In this document: piece after piece, positions 6,748 to 9,325 of the stretch
Layout: each line of letters opens with the position of its first letter
Position numbering within the stretch: position 1 is the first letter of the stretch
Source: an uncultured Flavobacteriales bacterium
GTDB lineage: Bacteria > Bacteroidota > Bacteroidia > Flavobacteriales_D > Parvicellaceae
Reading direction: 5' to 3'
Assembly (NCBI GenBank): GCA_938084875.1
Contig: CALKFX010000156.1
Coordinates: 1-9,325 of the forward strand
DNA: 9,325 nt
The notes under the pieces: generated by a model
What the model was told of the DNA's origin: nothing
Databases searched by the model: none
What the model saw: only the letters and a program-made list of their open reading frames with translations
Program-made: the position numbers and the translations under genes

Positions 6748-6825
6748 ATTAATATTAAATTATCAACAAGATTAAAGGAAACACTACCTTTTTGAAATTA
6801 TTACGTTTATATCATAAAAGCATCT

Positions 6826-7344
6826 ATGAGAAAAACATTTATTTTAAAAATTTTACTTTCAATAACTATTACAACTTTTATAATAGCTTGTAATAAAGAA
6901 AAGGAAATTGGTTGTACCGATCCTATAGCAGTCAACTATGATCCTGACGCAACTTCAATTCCTGGATCTGATGTAGGTTACTGTATTTACGACTCTTCAT
7001 GTTTGACTTTAATTCAAAATGTAGTTATTAATGATTATTTAGTGGACTCCTATACTATTGATACAGCATTTATTTACGGCGATTTTTTAAAAATTAATGT
7101 TAGTTATGGTGGTGGATGTGAAAACCATATTTTCAATTTAGTACATGAATTTTTATTTTGCGGGACTCCTCCAGTTCATGTTCCTCTTTATTTAACACAT
7201 AACAGTAATAATGATAATTGTTATGCAGCATTGAATCAAGAGCTTTGTTTTGACATATCCAATTTATACGATTTATGTGCAGATACATCTGAACTATTTA
7301 TATCTTTAAAAGATCCTGAAAACAATACTTTTATTCATTTTTAA
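6826..7344 (+). CDS. Uncharacterised cysteine-rich lipoprotein with GCTDP-type motif
   Basis: A 172-residue predicted lipoprotein of unknown function. Signal peptide 'RKTFILKILLSITITTFIIAC' gives lipid Cys22, and the charged NKEKE after it is compatible with a surface-export signal of the Bacteroidota lipoprotein type. Residues 29-55 (GCTDPIAVNYDPDA...GYCIY) match the 'GCTD..A.NYnp.A...GsC.Y' module that recurs in secreted proteins of marine flavobacteria. Then comes a compact domain with 'VSYGGGCENHIFNL' (92-105) and 'LTHNSNNDNCYAALNQELCFDISNL' around 123-147. I believe a GGC-x-x-H followed by a N/D-x-C motif recurs in hypothetical lipoproteins, but cannot name the family. Eight cysteines follow the lipid one (30, 53, 59, 98, 112, 132, 141, 151), suggesting disulfides. 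The next lipoprotein gene starts 11 bases downstream, so they are probably co-transcribed. Confidence 0.75.
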   Translation: MRKTFILKILLSITITTFIIACNKEKEIGCTDPIAVNYDPDATSIPGSDVGYCIYDSSCLTLIQNVVINDYLVDSYTIDTAFIYGDFLKINVSYGGGCENHIFNLVHEFLFCGTPPVHVPLYLTHNSNNDNCYAALNQELCFDISNLYDLCADTSELFISLKDPENNTFIHF

Positions 7345-7355
7345 TTTAAATTTTA

Positions 7356-8396
7356 ATGAAAAAAATAATTTTAATACTTCTCGCCTTTTTATTATTTAAC
7401 AGCTGTGAAAATCCTCAAAATGTTGAACAAAAAACAAAATCAGTCTATTTAGATTATTCTTCTAAAGATGATATCCTTAGTGGGGGAGTAAAAATGATTC
7501 CAATTCAAACTCAATCAGGAAAATTTAACGTTTGGACCAAAAGAATGGGAAACAATCCTACAATGAAAGTTTTATTGCTTCATGGCGGACCAGGTGCAAC
7601 TCACGAATATTTAGAAGCATTTGATTCTTATTTTCCCAATGCAGAAATAGAATATTACTACTACGACCAACTAGAATCTTATTACAGTGATCAGCCAAAC
7701 GATAGCTCATTGTGGACTGTGGAAAGGTATGTAGATGAAGTAGAACAAGTAAGAGTAGCCTTAGGACTTAATAAAGACAACTTTTATTTGTATGGTTCTT
7801 CATGGGGAGGAATTCTTTGTATGGAATATGCTTTAAAATATCAAGAAAATTTAAAAGGTCTCATTATTTCTAATATGATGGCATCCATTCCAGAATATGT
7901 AGATTATGCCAACAATGTTCTTGGCCCTCAACTAGATTCAGCAGTTTTAGCAGAAATAAGAGCATTGGAAGCAAAAAAAGATTACTCAAACCCTAGATAT
8001 AACGATTTAATAGTTACTAATTATTATCCAGAACATGTACTAAGAATGCCACTAGAAGATTGGCCAGACCCTGTTAATAGAGCTTTTGCAAATATGAGTC
8101 AAGGCCTATATATTACCATGCAAGGACCAAGTGAATTTGGTGTAGTGGGCGATGCTAAACTTAAATATTGGGATGTAAAAGAAAAACTAAAAAATATTAG
8201 TGTCCCAACATTATCCATTGGGGGAAAGTACGATACTATGGATCCAGAGCATATGAAATGGATTGCATCTGAAGTTCAAAACGGTAAGTTTTTATACTGT
8301 GAAAATGGTTCTCACCTATGTATGTATGACGATCAAAAAACTTTTTTTGAAGGTCTTATAAAATTCATTTACGATGTCAATAACGGCAGCTTTTAA
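7356..8396 (+). CDS. Lipid-anchored proline iminopeptidase-like alpha/beta hydrolase (peptidase family S33)
   Basis: Predicted 346-residue alpha/beta hydrolase that would release N-terminal proline or similar residues from short peptides. Motifs: oxyanion HGGPG (76-80), nucleophile elbow GSSWGG (147-152) with Ser149, catalytic Asp293 in 'GGKYDTM', and His320 in 'NGSHLC'. The HGGPG and 'DQL.SYYSDQP' (104-114) patterns place it with prolyl aminopeptidases; the usual Gly in DQLG/DQRG is Glu107 here. A cap domain spans about 170-265. The N-terminus is a lipoprotein signal with Cys17 (LLFNSC), so it is probably attached to the outer or inner membrane rather than cytosolic like classic Pip. It starts 11 bases after the upstream lipoprotein gene; no terminator separates them. 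Substrate is inferred from family only. Confidence 0.9.
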   Translation: MKKIILILLAFLLFNSCENPQNVEQKTKSVYLDYSSKDDILSGGVKMIPIQTQSGKFNVWTKRMGNNPTMKVLLLHGGPGATHEYLEAFDSYFPNAEIEYYYYDQLESYYSDQPNDSSLWTVERYVDEVEQVRVALGLNKDNFYLYGSSWGGILCMEYALKYQENLKGLIISNMMASIPEYVDYANNVLGPQLDSAVLAEIRALEAKKDYSNPRYNDLIVTNYYPEHVLRMPLEDWPDPVNRAFANMSQGLYITMQGPSEFGVVGDAKLKYWDVKEKLKNISVPTLSIGGKYDTMDPEHMKWIASEVQNGKFLYCENGSHLCMYDDQKTFFEGLIKFIYDVNNGSF

Positions 8397-8436
8397 AATT
8401 CTCTGTCTCCAAACTCGCTTTTTATAAAGTTGGTAT

Positions 8437-8444
8437 TAGATTTG
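8437..8444 (+). promoter_or_regulatory. Candidate -7 element for the SGNH relic
   Basis: TAGATTTG matches TAnnTTTG and lies 60 bases before the ATG at 8505, in the 108-base gap after the hydrolase gene. No matching -33 TTG at the usual spacing. If active, the relic would still be transcribed. Confidence 0.3.
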
Positions 8445-8504
8445 GTTTTATTAAAATTATAGTAAAGATTTAAATATTAACTGATACATTAACAAAAAAA
8501 CATC

Positions 8505-9173
8505 ATGAATTTCAAAATCTCTAAAATTTTTATCTTGATATCTGTTTTTGCTGGCATAGTTTCTTCTTGTAAAAAAGACAGTGAGCAAGAGAACGATTCT
8601 TAAGAAAGTTACAGATATGAATTATGGAAAAACTTAGTAGATAACAACTATAATTTTGATTTTGTAGGAAGACAAAAAGATTATGGAACCTATGAAGAAT
8701 ATTTAGGCGTAGAATTTGACATAGATCATGAAGGTGTTGGAGGTTATGAATCGGAGGATGTACTTGAAAATATTGAGGAAATACTTGCAACTATTTCATC
8801 ACCAGTTATTGTTGAAATAGTTGAAAAATTACAAACCCATAATACTTATGTTACTATATCTTAAGAACGAATAGCCCCAGCTAACAATGAAACTATGACT
8901 TCTTCTTTAACAAATAAGGTAAATGATTTCAATTCTCAAATTGTTTTTATTGCAAATAGTTTAACTACCAATACTTTCAAAATTATTGCCCTAGATATGA
9001 ATACTAATTTTAATGAATCTTATTTAGCAGATGATGTACATTACAATGAAGCTGGCGCTAAATTTATTGCAGATATTTATTTTGATGGAATTCAATCAGA
9101 ATACGCATCTTCTTCTAAATCAATCAATATTTTGCCTCTTGGTGCTTCTAGATTAGAAGGAAATAGGCCTTAA
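8505..9173 (+). pseudogene. Broken SGNH/GDSL-family lipoprotein hydrolase with displaced nucleophile block
   Basis: One frame from ATG 8505 to TAA 9171-9173 is interrupted by TAA at 8601-8603 and 8862-8864. It encodes a lipoprotein signal (Cys22 in VSSC, then KKDSEQE), then 'SYRYELWKNLVDN', the block II region HEGVGG (8727-8744), 'ERIAPANN', and block V DDVHYNEAGAKF (from 9030) with the catalytic Asp/His. Family members read roughly 'ILPLGDSR-EG-RP' before 'ESYRYELW' and a GGND (block III) segment after 'P-IV'. Here the first is missing at its normal place and the second is deleted near 8813/8814. Block I instead appears at the end, as ILPLGASRLEGNRP (9129-9170), with GDS changed to GAS. The protein cannot be active as written. 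The part after 8895 has its own ATG but is only the tail of this relic. The family call comes from memory of SGNH esterases. Confidence 0.8.
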
Positions 9174-9250
9174 TAGCTCATTCTATTAAAAAAATTTATT
9201 TACCCATAATAGATTCTTTCACAATATGATTATGGAAACAAAACTGGACT
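9123..9250 (+). pseudogene. Start of a second, decayed SGNH module (block I plus possible helix remnant)
   Basis: Block I (9123-9170) is followed by TAA TAG and about 40 unexplained bases. At 9224-9238 the DNA then reads ATATGA-TTATGGAAA, the same as 8615-8630 in module 1 (the YELWK codons) except for one missing A. The preceding bases (GATTCTTTC, D-S-F) could correspond to E-S-Y. This suggests that a second copy of the hydrolase domain once continued past the current stop and is now frameshifted. The block I assignment is firm; the downstream match is short and AT-rich, so it is tentative. Confidence 0.45.
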
Positions 9251-9325
9251 ATTTAATAACAATTCCAAGTTATTTTTTTCCATTCTACTAGATTTCGAGT
9301 TTATTTTCCTTTTTATTCACCATTA
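9251..9325. other. Right edge with no recognisable gene
   Basis: AT-rich sequence with stops in the frames I translated; a short ATG-led frame from 9227 ends within about 22 codons. It could be further decayed hydrolase sequence or intergenic DNA. Confidence 0.4.

Noticed and set aside
8530..8790. Minus-strand 86-codon frame opposite the SGNH relic
   Set aside because: His/Phe/Leu-rich shadow; the plus strand carries recognisable hydrolase sequence.
8601..8864. TAA read as sense (recoding) to rescue the SGNH gene
   Set aside because: TAA ends most other genes in the window, and the gene also lacks block III and the normal block I, so readthrough would not restore an enzyme.
8895..9173. Separate 92-residue plus-strand gene
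   Set aside because: It begins mid-domain and is in frame with the upstream hydrolase sequence; it is the tail of the relic, not an independent gene.
1..9325. CRISPR array, tRNA, rRNA, insertion sequence, phage or defence genes
   Set aside because: No regularly spaced repeats, cloverleaf, transposase or nuclease motifs were found on either strand by eye.

Overview
The window reads as chromosomal DNA of a low-GC, probably marine, member of the Bacteroidota (Flavobacteriales-like). The reasons are a DnaX without the zinc-binding cysteines, TAnnTTTG-type promoter elements, no Shine-Dalgarno motifs before the ribosomal genes, several short lipoproteins, and a 'GCTDP..NYDPDA' secreted-protein motif. 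The species cannot be named from sequence alone.

Layout. Positions 1-1388 (+) hold dihydrolipoamide dehydrogenase; the window begins at the second base of its probable ATG. It converges on a minus-strand housekeeping cluster, read dnaX (4271-2544), def (2502-1921), then a small helical-repeat lipoprotein (1924-1391) whose ATG overlaps the def stop. Divergent from dnaX is the ribosomal operon rpsF-rpsR-rplI (4420-5503), closed by a clear intrinsic terminator at 5526-5552. That terminator also lies past the end of a minus-strand outer-membrane beta-barrel gene of the BamA/surface-antigen type (6694-5561). Past a short divergent region with two inverted repeats come two plus-strand lipoprotein genes: an uncharacterised cysteine-rich lipoprotein (6826-7344) and a lipid-anchored proline-iminopeptidase-like hydrolase (7356-8396). 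The right end (8505 to about 9240) is a broken lipoprotein SGNH/GDSL hydrolase.

The left two thirds is ordinary core genome: pyruvate/2-oxoacid dehydrogenase E3, replication clamp loader, N-formyl removal and ribosomal proteins. The right third is envelope and accessory material.

Two things deserve attention. First, dnaX carries an A10-G run that contains the heptamer A-AAA-AAG in the same phase as the known E. coli frameshift site. It lies near the expected end of the clamp-loader core, and both alternative frames stop almost at once, so a short gamma-like product of about 357 residues is predicted. Second, the SGNH relic has its catalytic blocks in the wrong order: the nucleophile block is missing at the front and appears at the very end, block III is deleted, and two TAA codons interrupt an otherwise continuous frame. 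This fits collapse of a tandem or two-domain esterase better than simple point decay. I saw no CRISPR array, tRNA, rRNA, insertion sequence, phage gene or recognisable defence system.
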